NCBI GenBank assembly: GCA_947095535.1
Contig: OX352772.1
Location: forward strand, 34,863,445 to 34,927,444
Origin: Poecilobothrus nobilitatus
Lineage: Eukaryota; Arthropoda; Insecta; Diptera; Dolichopodidae
Reading direction: 5' to 3'
DNA length: 64,000 nucleotides
Shown here: positions 1 to 11,342 of the stretch, piece after piece
Layout of the letters: every line of letters begins with the position of its first letter
How positions within the stretch are numbered: the stretch's first letter is position 1
The notes under the pieces: generated by a model
The model's input: the letters and a program-made list of their open reading frames with translations, nothing else
Told to the model about the DNA's origin: nothing
Databases searched by the model: none
Translations under genes and position numbers: made by a program

Positions 1-1615
1 ATACTATAAATTACATGATATTATATTCTATAAATTATTTTGACAAAAGTCTATATCAATATATAAAAAGAAAAACATATTATATAAAATATTCTAATAT
101 TCTATTCTTTTATTTTCTTTGTTTTGTTAATTCTTCTTTAAAACATCACACATATTTTAAATATACTAAACTAACGAGACTTTTAAATCTTTAATATTAT
201 ATTACATATAGTCATAATATGTAAAAATATATGTTTACAAATTATTTTTGGTCATACTTGAAAAAATAACAAATTCCATTAAAAAATATATCAACAATGC
301 ATACCTATACAATATACATATACATATATATATATTTTCAACGTTTGTTAAATCAACATATGCCCTAAAAAATAAAAAAAAATTGAATTAAAAAGGAAAA
401 AAAAAAACCAGAGATATAAAATCCACGACTTCAATAAATTTTCTTTATTTTTCTTTGTTCTCCCATAATACAGTATTTTATATCTTTTTACCACCTTAAA
501 TTTTACATCCTGCTACCATAATAATTGTCCTGTATAACATATTCAACTCATGTTGATGTCAATATAAATTACAAAATCTCCGTAAAAATGCTCATATTCT
601 TATAACATTTTTATTATACATATGTATGTATGTATATTTAATATTATATTTAATGTTTAACGCTGTAATAAAAATGTCCTTTAAATTATCCAAAATGAAG
701 TCCTTAAAAAACTTACTCATAATTTTCTTTAAAATTTCTTACTTTTTTTTTTTTTTTTGGTTTTTTCTTCTCACATTTTTATCTCACTCTTACTATCATA
801 ATATCATAAACAAAAAAAAAGAATATCTGTTTTTTGTTTTTGTGTGTAAATATGTTTATAGGTATAAATTTCATCATCTCTTATATCTGTTTATAGATTT
901 ATATGAAATGATTATATTTTTGTTTTTTTTTTTTTTGTTTTTGGCACACAGATTAAAAAGATTCCACTACTCCATCCATTCACTACCATTTTTTTTTCAT
1001 ATTTTATTATATACCTCCAGTCATCCCCAATTCAAAATACATTCTAGCCAAACAAATAAAAAACCATCTAATACGCACTGGGAAAATTAGATCAAATCGT
1101 TTCGTATTACACTGTTAACAGTAAATACTAAGTTTACTGTTTTATTTACACGTTATTTCTCATATTTTTACTTTTCTTTCATTTTTATTTTTCTTTTTTT
1201 TTTTTTTAACAGTACATTTGAAGAATATGGTTGCTTCCTTGATTTAAGGAGGAATCATCAACAAAAAGAAAAATTAGGACATAAATTTTCTAACTACAAA
1301 AGAGTGATTTTCATTTTTATTTTCTTATTTTTATATATTTTTGTATTTTTGTTTTCTTCAATTTCTTAAGGATATAACCTTTTATGAGGATAACGCGAAT
1401 CACATAAAATATAAGAAAAAAAATTAAATGTTGAAAGAAAAAAAAAACAAAATCAGTCACCCATCATATCGAAAGAAATTTTTTTTTTTTTTTTAATGTA
1501 AAAAAATCCTTAAAGATATGTATTTATGTATCTACTGTCTATTTTTCTTTTGTTTTTTCTTTTTTTTATAATATATTAGAACAGATTTTCTTGTTCATAC
1601 ACATAAAGATACAGT
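1..1615. other. AT-rich non-coding stretch, no gene seen
   Basis: I see no gene here. The sequence is dominated by A and T runs, for example the T runs near 745-760, 925-937 and 1195-1210. The 154-codon open frame at 626-1090 is rich in F, Y, L, I and K with no recognisable motif. It is best explained by T-rich DNA read as phenylalanine and leucine. Confidence 0.7.
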
Positions 1616-2110
1616 GGATGACAAAATAATTAAAACAAATAATCTTTCATATGAAATTATTTATACAGTGTTATGAAGTGTAAAAATGGGATTGTTGCGG
1701 TGCGAATATCTTAAATTATTTTAATGATGAACAAAAAGTTGAGGTATATAATTCTGAATAACGAAATTCTCGAAACTAAGTTTTCGAGATACAAAATTCA
1801 TTGTATTTAGCTTTTGCAAATATTTTTCGAATATCAAACTCCTCATAGAAAAATTCTAATTTTCGTCAACTTTCTGGAAAAAGTTGCAATATAAACGTTT
1901 TCTGAGAATAGATGGTACGAGAATCCAGCCATGTGTACGTGTTCGTTCGTACCATTTATTATTTCAATTTTCCAATAGAGGTCGTTTATCATAATATAGA
2001 TATCGTATCGAGGTTTATTGTAATATAGAGGTCATTTATTAAATAGAGGTCGTATCGATCGTAATTTCAGTATTCTCCGCATCATCAACATAATATATAC
2101 AGTGAGAGCA
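1616..2110. repeat. Possible decayed DNA-transposon remnant with small internal repeats
   Basis: Three TACAGTG words (about 1610, 1664 and 2098) recall the CAGTG start of Tc1/mariner-type inverted repeats. They all lie in the same orientation, so they do not form a pair of terminal inverted repeats. Between them are a hairpin (arms 1907-1920 and 1947-1960, 13 of 14 bases paired) and an imperfect short tandem repeat of the word ATAGAGGTC at about 1974-2062 (AATAGAGGTCG, ATATAGAGGTCA, AAATAGAGGTCG). No transposase frame was found. The structure is visible, but the Tc1/mariner link is only a guess. Confidence 0.25.
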
Positions 2111-3488
2111 ATTAAAAAGCTTCAAACTACCCCACTAATCAATTTTTTGGAACTTTGATTTTCTAGCTTATATAATATTCTATAAGAAGTTTGGTTTTTG
2201 AAAAATTTCAGAAATTTCCTTCCGAAGGAGCTTATTTAGCTATATAGCTATATATAGTACTAATTTCAATAATTTTGTTCTTAACTATACATACCATTTA
2301 CACATGTATTTTATTTTTTATTCGGATTGAGGCCATGTTACCGGTCATGTTTTTGTTTTTTTTTTTGTCATCATGAACAAAATCCAGTTTCCTTTTGGCC
2401 TACTTTTTTGTTTTTTTATGTTATTTGTTGGGGATTTTATTAAAATTAAAATAAAATCAAAGGTATAAAAATTATGATGGACTATCAAAATTTTTTTTTT
2501 TTGTTAAGAAAAAAAGATATTATTATTATTATTCTTCTTGATCCTTAAAAGTACTTGAAATTTTATTTAAAAACAAAAAAAATAAAAATATAAACATAAA
2601 AATTAAAGGATAATTCTCTAATAGCTGTACGAAAAAATTTACAGTTTATTTGTAAGTATTTTACAAAGCTAGCGTAAAATGAATTTAAAATGTAATAATT
2701 TTATATTTACTAAGGTTTGTCCAAAAGTTAATTTTTTTTAAATTTGAAATAGATGTTTAATTTACAATGAAAATTATATTTAACATTTTATTTATTAATT
2801 TTTGAACATATTTCCATATATATAGTGCATAAAAAGCATGTAAATTTATTCATTCACTGTTCGAAGCATCAGTTAAGTTTTCGATTTCTAATCGAATTGA
2901 AATCAAGGGTTTCGAATCACGTCAGTAGAGCATAATAAAAATAAAAGTAATACCATATTATTATTATTATGATTACACGATATATAAGCATAAATAAATA
3001 AATCAAATAAAATAATAATTGTACCAGATAATAGATGTCGCACAAAAACTACTTGAAAGAACATATTATTTATGTTTCATTGCACAGTAACGAAAGCCGA
3101 ATAATTAATACCTTAGCTAAATTTTGAAACAAATAACCTGAGGATTTAATCTAATTTAAATAAAAACAGATTTTAAGAATTTAAAAGCATAACCAAAGGG
3201 TAGATAAAATATAATCCTTAAAGAGGTGAATAAAGGGAATAGAATCATCTTTGTTAAAGAATAAAACTGCTTGTTTCTTATATATTTCATTAATAAAGTT
3301 ATATAATATTGCAAGTCTGAACTTATTATTTAGAATAATTTGTGCTTGAAATTGATAATTCTAACAAATGATCCTCAGAATAACTTGCCCCTTAGATATT
3401 ATAATAATAGGCCTTTGTGGATTCGTTACAAAAATATCAGCAATACAATTTTATCTTGCATTAGAACTAAAAAAAATTTAATTCCCAT
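2111..3488. other. AT-rich non-coding stretch
   Basis: No gene, domain or strong repeat was recognised. The stretch holds T runs (2348-2368, 2490-2503), short ATT microsatellite patches (2520-2533, 2955-2970) and otherwise unremarkable AT-rich DNA. Confidence 0.6.
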
Positions 3489-3502
3489 AACTAATTAGTT
3501 TA

Positions 3503-3688
3503 TTTTTTTAATTTTTTTTTTAATGCTTTTCTCTGCCACATAAATATGGACAAGAAATTACACAGCCTTTCCTTTTCAGGCGTGGCTGTAAATGTCGTAA
3601 AGGGGAATAACTCTTACGACGTGTGCGGGATTCGAACCCACACTCCCTCGGTGTTTACAGCTCTTACCCATAAGGCCACCGAGGCCCC
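3503..3688 (-). mobile_element. tRNA-derived SINE, copy 1, with perfect 12-bp target-site duplication
   Basis: Read on the minus strand, the element starts with a tRNA-like head. The head has an A-box-like TGGCCTTATGGGTAAGAG and a T-arm with a perfect 5-bp stem, GTGGG-TTCGAAT-CCCGC-like (one pair changed in this copy). A unique body follows, with two hairpins: GTCGTAAG pairs with CTTACGAC, and ACAGCC pairs with GGCTGT. An A-rich tail closes it. The duplication CTAATTAGTTTA lies exactly at 3491-3502 and 3689-3700, which is direct evidence of retrotransposition. This copy lacks the GTATAAAATACACT-type segment between head and T-arm that the other copies carry, so it represents a separate subfamily. 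Confidence 0.88.
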
Positions 3689-3702
3689 CTAATTAGTTTA
3701 AT

Positions 3703-4337
3703 TAAAATTATAATTTTTCAGAAACACTAATAGTAATATTAGTGTTACCATACACCAGTGCTCTAACAAATCTAAAATTAAAATGAGTATAAATCTCTTT
3801 AAAGAAAAATTAAAACGTATCGAATATCCCTAATACAGAAAGTAATATTTTAAATGGGAAATTTGTCAAAAAAAAAATTTCCTTAAGGAAAAATAAATTT
3901 ATTTTTCTTTGTTTTGCTTCTTTTATGTCATTCTTATTTGTTTTTAATGGTAAGACATTTATATTATTTTATTTATGTTTATTATTTTTTATATTTTTTA
4001 TGATTAAATAATCGATTTTCATCTTTTATTTTTATTGCAATAAAATAAAACCCTAAAAAATATCCCCCTTTTTTTCAAGGGTGAACAAAAAAAAATGTTG
4101 GTAATAGAAAAAAAAAAATACAAACATTTGAATTTGATTATGAATTTGATATAAAATTTTTTAACATAACAAAAAAAAATACAAGACCACTTTACATCAT
4201 GGAAAATGTAATGTAACTGAAACTGAAATGTATTGTAACCGAAAACCAAGTTTTGAAAAATTTGTTTTGTATCTAAATGGGACAACTTTGCAACATTTTG
4301 TAATCCATTTTTTATATAAAATTAAGATAGATTCCCA
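3703..4337. other. AT-rich non-coding stretch
   Basis: Nothing recognisable. The minus-strand open frame at 4019-4285 is a low-complexity F, I, K and N frame over A and T runs, and I do not consider it coding. Confidence 0.6.
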
Positions 4338-4532
4338 CTAGAATGGCACGTCACAAAGCCGTGACGATGCCGTGCAGTTACGGTATTTCTGATTATCTTC
4401 ATCGACATAATTCTTTCGTAATTCATTATTTGACGATTTCGGATATCGACGTTGAAACATGACTTTGATGTATGGTTTCTTCATGTACGTGTCTTTGTAG
4501 TGGGATTCGATATCTACTCGGAAGTTCGACAA
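4338..4532 (-). pseudogene. Coding-like fragment of unknown identity
   Basis: This 64-codon minus-strand frame differs from its surroundings. It is visibly richer in G and C and uses charged and polar residues (SNFRVDIESHYKDTYMKKP at the start, then RRYPKSSNNELRKNYVDEDN, ending CTASSRLCDVPF). It has none of the F, I, K and N low complexity seen in nearby frames. It runs open from about 4532 down to a stop at 4338. I recognise no family. It could be a piece of a transposon ORF or of a captured host exon. No splice sites or flanking repeats were seen that would decide between these. Confidence 0.3.
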
Positions 4533-5346
4533 ATTTCTCTATTTTTAATAATTTCTTTATAATATTTAAGATCAAAATTTATTTTTAAAAAATATAAAAA
4601 TGAGGTCAAAAATTTTGTGGATGAGCCCTAACAGAAATTCTCTAAAAGCTGCAGTAGATGCAGTAACAGTGTAGACTTATTTGACTTTTTATTTCAAGTA
4701 CCTTCTATATAAGAATTCATTTAAGCAATATATTTTAAGTAACAAGAAAGTGGTAAACGAAAGGGTCAATTTAATTCTTTACATTCATTTAACGGAAATC
4801 TCCAAAACTGTCGTAAATTCTGATTATAGACCGAAAATATTCTATACAAAATCTTCAATTTAAGATATAAATTAGATATAAATAAAAAAAATATAAATTT
4901 TACAAAAATGAAATTTTCATAAAAGATAAAAAAGTGTTAACAAAAAAAAATAAATAAAGAAAAAAGAGTTATAAAATTGTGCTTGATTTTAAAAATAAAA
5001 TTAAATATTGTCTTCTTTGGTTTATTGGCTTCCAATTTTTTTTTAACTTGAATAACCCGTTCGATTTAAAGCAAATAAAATCAGATTATAAAAGATTTTA
5101 TACATTCCCTTTTTTTATTCACATTATTCTTAAGATAAATTTATGATTAAGAGTATAAGTGTAAAACAAAATGATTTCAAAAAACTTTTAAACAAAATTT
5201 TGATTTGGTACATTATTTCAAACTTTTTTAATTAAAAATAAAAAAATTTAAACTTTTATTATAGAATTGACTTGAACAGAAATTAATTTATATAAAGTGA
5301 AGATTAATTTATAAGTGGGAAGTTATAACAAAAGAAAACACATTTA
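4533..5346. other. AT-rich non-coding stretch
   Basis: No gene recognised. The sequence is A and T rich with scattered homopolymers, and the 60-codon frame at 4681-4863 has no motif. Confidence 0.6.
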
Positions 5347-5595
5347 TTGCATTTTTTTAAATACGATAGAGGAAATAGAAATGGAGACAGCCAAGCAGAC
5401 ATAAAGGCACTAAACTCACAAGCAATTAAATTTCAATTAATTGAGGAGTGCTTAATAAAATTAAACTGCTTGGTTATAATTAATAATAGTAAAGGATACC
5501 CTTTAAGGGTAGCTGGGCATCTAAGTATAGAGGCAAATGAGAAAACGGATGACCTTGCCCTAATGATGACTCTAAACAAATATTTACCTTCTTAG
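5347..5595 (+). pseudogene. LINE RNase H domain remnant
   Basis: The frame reads GDSQADIKALNSQAIK near residue 13. It then reads AGHLSIEANEKTDDLALM near residue 57. This is the layout of the RNase H domain in non-LTR retrotransposons: a DSQxxIKAL motif with a catalytic aspartate, then a GHxxIxGNExADxLA motif. Here the usual WVPGH block is changed to RVAGH and GNEKAD is changed to ANEKTD. The frame opens with TTG, so it is not a true start but the broken edge of a longer polyprotein. The downstream bases to about 5800 show only vague continuation with several stops. RNase H domains of this kind occur in I, LOA and related LINE clades; the clade here is not determined. It is dead, lacking reverse transcriptase and endonuclease. 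Confidence 0.72.
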
Positions 5596-5799
5596 TGGCA
5601 GTAGCGCTGACAGAAGATTTAATAATTGGAGGTAAAATCCACAATACTTAGTAACAGGGGGATCAATAGATCTAAATCAAAAGCTCGTACTGTCATTTAT
5701 ACCTCATAAATAAGAATCTTATCTAAGAAAAAAGAGAAATTTTCTATTATGCTATTGATTAAATGTAATCACGAACGAAAGCTCTAATTGGAACCGAAG

Positions 5800-7616
5800 A
5801 AAAAACGCTAAAAACTAAAGTATCAAACATGGAACTTTTCATTAAAAGGTTTAATTAAAAATATATTATTCAATGAAACAATATAACTTATGTATATAAA
5901 AGTATCTCGCTAAAAATATATCGTTGGAAACTTGGAAAACTGAACTTTCTAATGCTAAATCCTTCTTTTGTTTTCTTATTACTATTATTTTCAAACTAAA
6001 TTATTCATGAAATTGATATCCCATTTCTAAGTGAACTTGATCTTTAATTAATAAAAATAAATAAAACTATATGTTTGTGCTTTGCCAGAACATATTATAC
6101 TTTAATTAGAACAATCCAGAGAATATTAACATAATCCATGCGCAAGGATGACACAGAAAATCGTGAAGCACTCCATATTTTTACCAAATTGCAGCCACTA
6201 CAACGAATAACTCACAATATTGGATAACATTCGAAATTGTGAAGTATAAAAGACAATATGGCATCGACAAAAATCACATATTTTCAGATTAAATTAAACT
6301 ACCTACAGACCCACATCCGGAATCAAAAGAACGTTACGCATTTATTTGTAAAACAAAATTTTAAAAAATTTACAAATGTATCCATTAAAATAAAACAAAT
6401 AATTTATTATTAATAAAATCTTATATTATATCATATAATATTAATCCATTTTCTCGAATAAAAATATAATACAAAAAATATTCATTAAAAATTTATAAAA
6501 AATTTTAAGAGATTTTAAAATAAAATTATTTTTTAACTTTTTTTCTTTTTTAACATTATTAAAAGTTAATTTTTTTTAACCCTCATAACTTCTGATTTTG
6601 CCTCGAACAAAAATTAAATCAAAATTTTAAAAATTTTCTTTTTTTAACTAAAATTAAATACCTGATGACTTCTAATATTTTTATATCCCCAACTTAAATT
6701 GAAGTTTTTCTTTAGGTGTTTCAATTTTAATTTTTTTTTTTTTTGTATTTTTTTGCCTATAAGATTCTTTTTTTTTTTCTTTAAATTATGAATCGTCCTG
6801 AAGGAATAACAACAATAATTTACATTTTAACCAAAAAAAAAAAAAAAAAACAAGACAAAAATTGAAATTCTATCCTTAAAAGATAATCAGGAAGAAAATA
6901 AATTAAAAATTATAATAATGTACAATAATTCAATTTTAAAAGAATTTTTTTTTTTTTTTTTTTACTTCAGTTTTATAAATTTATATCTAATATTTTATAA
7001 AATATTCTAAACAAAATATACAGTAAAATTTAAATATAATTTAAAATTACTGTTACAATATAATTTTTATTCATTTTCTACCCTTATTGATATCCTTAGG
7101 ATATTTGAAGACCAATCAAACAGTAATGATTAAAATCCATAAGATTCAACTGAAGATTCTTAATAAATATTAGAGGATAACAGGTTTTATATTAAACTGT
7201 TTAACATTTAAATAAAATTAGAATCTTTAGATTCACAAACATTCGATATTTGTGTTAGAAAAAACAAAAAGTTTTTATTAATTTTTGAAAATATATATGT
7301 ATTGGTCTCAAATTTTTGTGTGTTTTTGTTTTTTTTTTTTTTTTTTTGTTTCAGAAGATTGAATATTAGTTAATAATGCGTTCAATCGAGTATATTTCAT
7401 TATAGTGGAAAGGCTAAATGCAGAATTTTAGATTTTAATCTTGATAATGTGAGAGATTTTTTAAAATATGATTCTGATACCTGTTATAAGGATGTAATTT
7501 TAGAAATTAATATAATGGTAGCTGAAAAATCCAACTTAAATACGAAATTAAACTTTGTCATATTGATATTGTAGATGAAAGATTATATTATCTTAGGTTA
7601 AGTTTTTCTTTTAATT
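5800..7616. other. AT-rich non-coding stretch with one lone splice-acceptor-like site
   Basis: No gene was recognised. Long A and T runs occur at 6727-6745, 6832-6850 and 6945-6963. At 7322-7354 a 30-base T-rich tract ends in TTTCAG, a strong 3' splice-site look-alike. I see no paired donor or convincing exon after it, and T-rich DNA produces such sites by chance. Confidence 0.55.
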
Positions 7617-7621
7617 TTATT

Positions 7622-7729
7622 TTATTCCTCTGTCACATAAATATGTATAGCCTTTCCTTTCGAACCCACACTCCCTCGGAGTTTACAATGTATTTTATAC
7701 GCTCTTACCCTCTAGGTCATCGAGACCCT
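7622..7729 (-). mobile_element. tRNA-derived SINE, copy 2, internally deleted
   Basis: On the minus strand the copy keeps the degraded head (GATGACCTAGAGGGTAAGAGCG), the GTATAAAATACATTGTAAAC segment, the GGAGTGTGGGTTCG part of the T-arm, and then jumps directly to AAAGGAAAGGCTAT and the 3' end with TATTTATGTGACAGAGGAAT. About 60 bases that carry the GTCGTAAG/CTTACGAC hairpin in the other copies are missing. A T-rich target duplication may flank it, but it is not clear-cut. Confidence 0.78.
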
Positions 7730-7874
7730 GTTCAATTTTTATTTCTTCAAAGATATTTAGAAAATATTACGGTTTCCGATAGTAACTAAGTAACGTGTTA
7801 AGGAATATTTGTAACTAAATTCTCATAACATATGAACAGTCGAATTCTTTTACTTAAGGAATCAAAAAATAAAC

Positions 7875-8140
7875 AAAAACAAGTAAAAATAACAGTAAGT
7901 CGATGCAACCGACTTATTTATACCCTACACCTAAAACATTCAAATTAAATTAAAAATCCATAAGTTATTTTAGTTAGGTATTTAATACAAGCTAAAAAAA
8001 ATAAATGCTGTGACAACCTTTGTACAAAATTTCAGGTTTCTATCTTTATTAAATTCGAAAATATGATTGTTAGATCTTGGGAAGTGTGTGAAGACACGCG
8101 GACCACCACCCCAATTCATCTCAAATTTTAGAGACATCAA
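7875..8140 (-). mobile_element. Helentron/DINE-1-like 3' end, truncated copy
   Basis: This is a reverse-complement copy of the last 280 bases of the element ending at 22316. Shared features, in minus-strand order, are the block with GTGGTGGTCCGCGTG and CTTCACACACTTCCCA, the block CATATTTTCGAATTTAATAAAGA, and the terminal GGGTATAAATAAGTCGGTTG, TCGACTTACTGTTA-type end. Only one of the internal units is present. From memory the layout resembles 3' ends of DINE-1/Helentron-like elements of flies. The homology to 21590-22316 is seen directly in the sequence. Confidence 0.65.
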
Positions 8141-8399
8141 CATAGATTTTATTAAATTTTTTATATTATTGTCAATGTAAACTAAATATTAGCCTGAACT
8201 GTAAACTGAATATTAGAACAGCTCAAGAACAGCTGACAAAATTTGTAGTAATTTTCTTAGAAGAATCTTTGGAAACTTTCTGCGGCGGACTGAATAGTTT
8301 TTTTCGTTAGCAAATGAAAATATCATTTAAAACATTAATTTTATAAATTAAAATAATTATATTAGAAATTTTTGTTACAAGAGAGAAATTAATCAAGAA

Positions 8400-8587
8400 G
8401 AGGCCTCGGTGGCCTAATGGATAAGAGCGTATAAAATACACTGTAAACACCAAGGGAGTGTGGGTTCAAATCCCACACACGTCGTAGGAGTTATTCCCCC
8501 TTACGACATTTACGGCCACACCTGAACAGGAAAGGCTGTATAATTTCCTACCCACATTATGCATTAAATGCATGCATCACAAAAAAA
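8400..8587 (+). mobile_element. tRNA-derived SINE, copy 3, with target-site duplication
   Basis: The copy starts GAGGCCTCGGTGGCCTAATG, which is A-box-like. It includes the GTATAAAATACACTGTAAAC segment and a perfect T-arm (GTGGG-TTCAAAT-CCCAC, B-box). Then come the hairpin pair GTCGTAGG/CTTACGAC and the ACCTGAACAGGAAAGGCTGT region, and it ends in an A run. The flanks read AAATTAATCAAGAA (8387-8400 region) and AAATTATCAAGAA (8588-8600), a target-site duplication differing by one base. The head resembles an arginine-type tRNA, but the anticodon arm is not recoverable, so this is a SINE and not a functional tRNA. Confidence 0.88.
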
Positions 8588-8789
8588 AAATTATCAAGAA
8601 ATTATTATTTCAAATATTTCAAATTCTTTGGTACTTTGTAAATTGTAAGCATTTATTCGTCCGAAATAAGAACAATTACCAATATATTATTTATAATGTC
8701 ATATTTAGTACAATAACATTATTAAAAACCAACATTTTCTATTCTTTTATTATCCATTATTTAGTCTAACAACAAAATTTTTTTGGTTA

Positions 8790-9970
8790 TACATTTGTTT
8801 GCTTATAAAAGAGAGGTGGTGTTTAGTAGTTTAAACACACACACACTCATATAGAAGACTTGGACTCGTTCCACTCCTCTATTGCGCTTTTCAATTATTT
8901 TCACCTAATCTCGAAAAAAAAAATACTTTAAAATCAATAAAAGCTTTGTGATAGTTAAATTTTATTATTCAATTTTATTTAATCCAATATGTTATTAAAT
9001 TATAAATCAATTAAGATAGAAGACCAATATATTCAAATAACTAAATATGAAATGGTTCCACTTGCATATAAAAAGAGTTTGTGGAAATTCGGTTCTTTTT
9101 TTAGATGCCATAGTTTAGAAAATAATAATAGGCTGTGGAAAAATCTCATATTAAAACAATAAATGAAATATTTGCTATCGAATTTTCTTCTTAAAAAAAC
9201 TGAAATGATATGTAATGTTTTTCGACCCTATTAGATTAGACCCAGTTCCTTTGAAAACAATTTTGTCTTTCTTATGTTTGAACTTCCTGTATAGATGTAA
9301 AATCTTCTAAACTTCTCAATATCTACAAATCGTATACACGACCAAAGAAGGAGTATAATGTACATATTTAGACAGCGATCTTTAAAACGGCATTGGGATT
9401 TGTCGATTAAGTGCAATATAGAGTAATTCGTTTCATAAACGATCCTAATATCACTTCAACGCTCTTTCGGCCTTCAGCACTTGGTAAGCGCTGTTACTCT
9501 GCATTTCGAATGAAATAAAAATTTTGATGCCACCACTTAAAGTTTTCTATAGAAACAGAAGAAGAAATTTCGATACTTAACGCTAAGTATTTCAAATTCC
9601 TAGATCGCATAATTCAGCATATAGAAATTTGTTTGTAACTCGAATATCGCGAATATGGAACTATTTTTCACCTCCAATGTTCACTAAATTTGGAGATGAT
9701 TTAATTTTTAATTTACAAAGGTTTAAGAAGAACAAAGGTTGACTTCGTTCATTCCACTCCTATACAAACCTAAAACATATTTTTACCTTATAGCACCATC
9801 TCTCATCTCCAAACAGTACAATAGTACTAAAATTCCCTAACCTATTGTTTGTTTAAAAAAATAGGTGAGGTTTAAAGTCCCATGTGTTGATAGAGGAATT
9901 TTGCTAATATCGCTTCTCTCTTGCGTCTTTCGATGAATCCCACCTATCCCCGTGAAAATAAAACAAAATA
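8790..9970. repeat. Diverged direct repeats flanking unknown sequence
   Basis: The segment at 8790-8935 contains GTTTGCTTATAAAAGAGAGG, CGTTCCACTCCTCTATTGCG and TTTTCACCTAATCTCG. It is matched in order by 9843-9960 with GTTTGTTTAAAAAAATAGGTGAGG, CTTCTCTCTTGCGTCTTTCG and CCCACCTATCCCCG. A further fragment at 9735-9790 repeats TCGTTCATTCCACTCCTAT. The copies are in direct orientation about 1.05 kb apart. They could be old element ends or a dispersed repeat. The enclosed sequence, including the 61-codon minus frame at 9231-9416, has no recognisable domain. Confidence 0.3.
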
Positions 9971-11024
9971 GAAAAAAAAAACCAAAGTTTATCAATTCTC
10001 ATCACTTCCAAGAACGCTCCTTAGTTTTTTATAGCCCCAAAATATCCTATGAAGCATTTATTCCAAAATATTTTAAATTAATTCTATTCCGTTTCGTCTT
10101 TATTATTAGTCATTCAATGTAGTTAAGTCTTTATAGATTATTCTATAAATTATTTGAATATTATGTATATGCGTTTGTATATTTTTTTTTTTAAAAGGAA
10201 AGAAAAATCATTAGGCAATCGTCTAATAGAAGAAAATGGATTTTCCATTTAATTGTTTTGATTTTTTCTGTTTTTCTTTTTATTTTGTTTGTTTTTTTAT
10301 TATTATAGAAAAACACAAGTGCCAGAATTTAATGATCTTTTAATTATTGTCACGACAATATTTACTTAAGTAAAGAATAATTTATTAATATTGTTGTTTT
10401 TATTGTTGTTATTATTGTTCTTGTTCTTTCATTGTTTGTTATTATTGTGTGTGTTGTAAATGATTCTGTAAATAAATTGAAATTTTGTGGTTTTTCAATA
10501 TAATCTTATCTATATACTTGCTTGTAGATTTATATTTACAATAGTATACGTATATTTCTTTGTAGTTAGGAAAATGCTTAAATTGATTACAAAAAAAAAA
10601 CGCCTTCTCAAGATATTTTGAAATTGTAGAGGAAAGTAAAAATAAGATAGGGTGGTTTTTTTTAAAGATGAAAAAAAAAAAATATAATGAAGGAAAAAAT
10701 AGAATTTGAAATACAAAGTATGAAGTATGAAGATAAAAATTGTTTTTTTTTTTTTTTTCCTATTTTGTTAACTGTCTTTTTTATAGTGGTTGGTTGAATG
10801 GTGGTAGTACTGTTACCTGTCAGAGTTTAGTAAATTTTGAATTACAAATAAAATCAATTAATTTTTTTTTTTTTCCTTGAATATTTAAAGAAAAAAAACC
10901 TTTTAATAAAATTTAAAACTTTTAAATTGTAATTTAGGCAAAAAATAAAATATAAAATTTTGTTATCCAAAACTTTATATTCTAATTTATTTTAATTTAG
11001 ATTTTTTTTTTATTTTTGTTTCAG
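9971..11024. other. AT-rich non-coding stretch
   Basis: No gene seen. The stretch contains T/G-rich simple sequence near 10390-10470 (repeats of TTATTGTTGTT type) and several A and T runs. Confidence 0.55.
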
Positions 11025-11089
11025 GGATTCATCCGTGACACACATTTATTATTTTCTAACTAAAAATGAAAGTCCACTGTTTCTAAAAG
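11025..11089 (+). other. Candidate 65-nt exon with good splice sites
   Basis: A long pyrimidine tract (11001-11020) ends in TTTCAG at 11024. The next 65 bases are followed by GTGAGT at 11090-11095, a consensus donor after AAAAG. The segment is open in one frame, entering with one base of a codon and leaving with one base: it reads DSSVTHIYYFLTKNESP and four more residues. The other two frames stop. Composition inside is less T-biased than outside. It could be a coding or 5' UTR exon of a plus-strand host gene with very long introns. No neighbouring exon was recognised, and the peptide matches nothing I know. Confidence 0.3.
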
Positions 11090-11342
11090 GTGAGTTTTTT
11101 TTTGTTTTAATTATATTTGAATTAGGTATATATAAAAAAAACTTAATTATTTTATATTTTATATTTTAAAAAAAAAATTTTTTTTTAAATAAGAAAATTA
11201 AATTTTTTTGTTGACAGTTTGCTAACATTTTGTTTTTTGTTAAATGAATAAATTTTGCACCACCATTGTCAATTGTTTATTTTTTCTAATGCCAATCTGT
11301 ATATGACAGACCTCATTAAAATATCAAAGTATATTAAATTAT

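Noticed and set aside
626..1090. 154-codon frame, the longest in the first 13 kb, with long F, L and Y stretches that could suggest a membrane protein.
   Set aside because: The hydrophobic stretches come from T homopolymers, and there is no motif or composition break.
1610..2110. Complete Tc1/mariner element bounded by TACAGTG words.
   Set aside because: The words are in the same orientation rather than inverted, and no transposase remnant was seen between them.
7322..7400. Strong pyrimidine tract plus TTTCAG as an exon start.
   Set aside because: No donor or open frame was found downstream. T-rich DNA gives many such acceptors, and the same reasoning applied to 39949, 40325, 42302 and 45885.
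8401..8480. tRNA gene (arginine-like) on the plus strand, and equivalents in the other SINE copies.
   Set aside because: The T-arm and B-box are good, but the anticodon arm is replaced by a GTATAAAATACACT-type segment and the acceptor stem does not close. Body, A tail and target duplications show a SINE.
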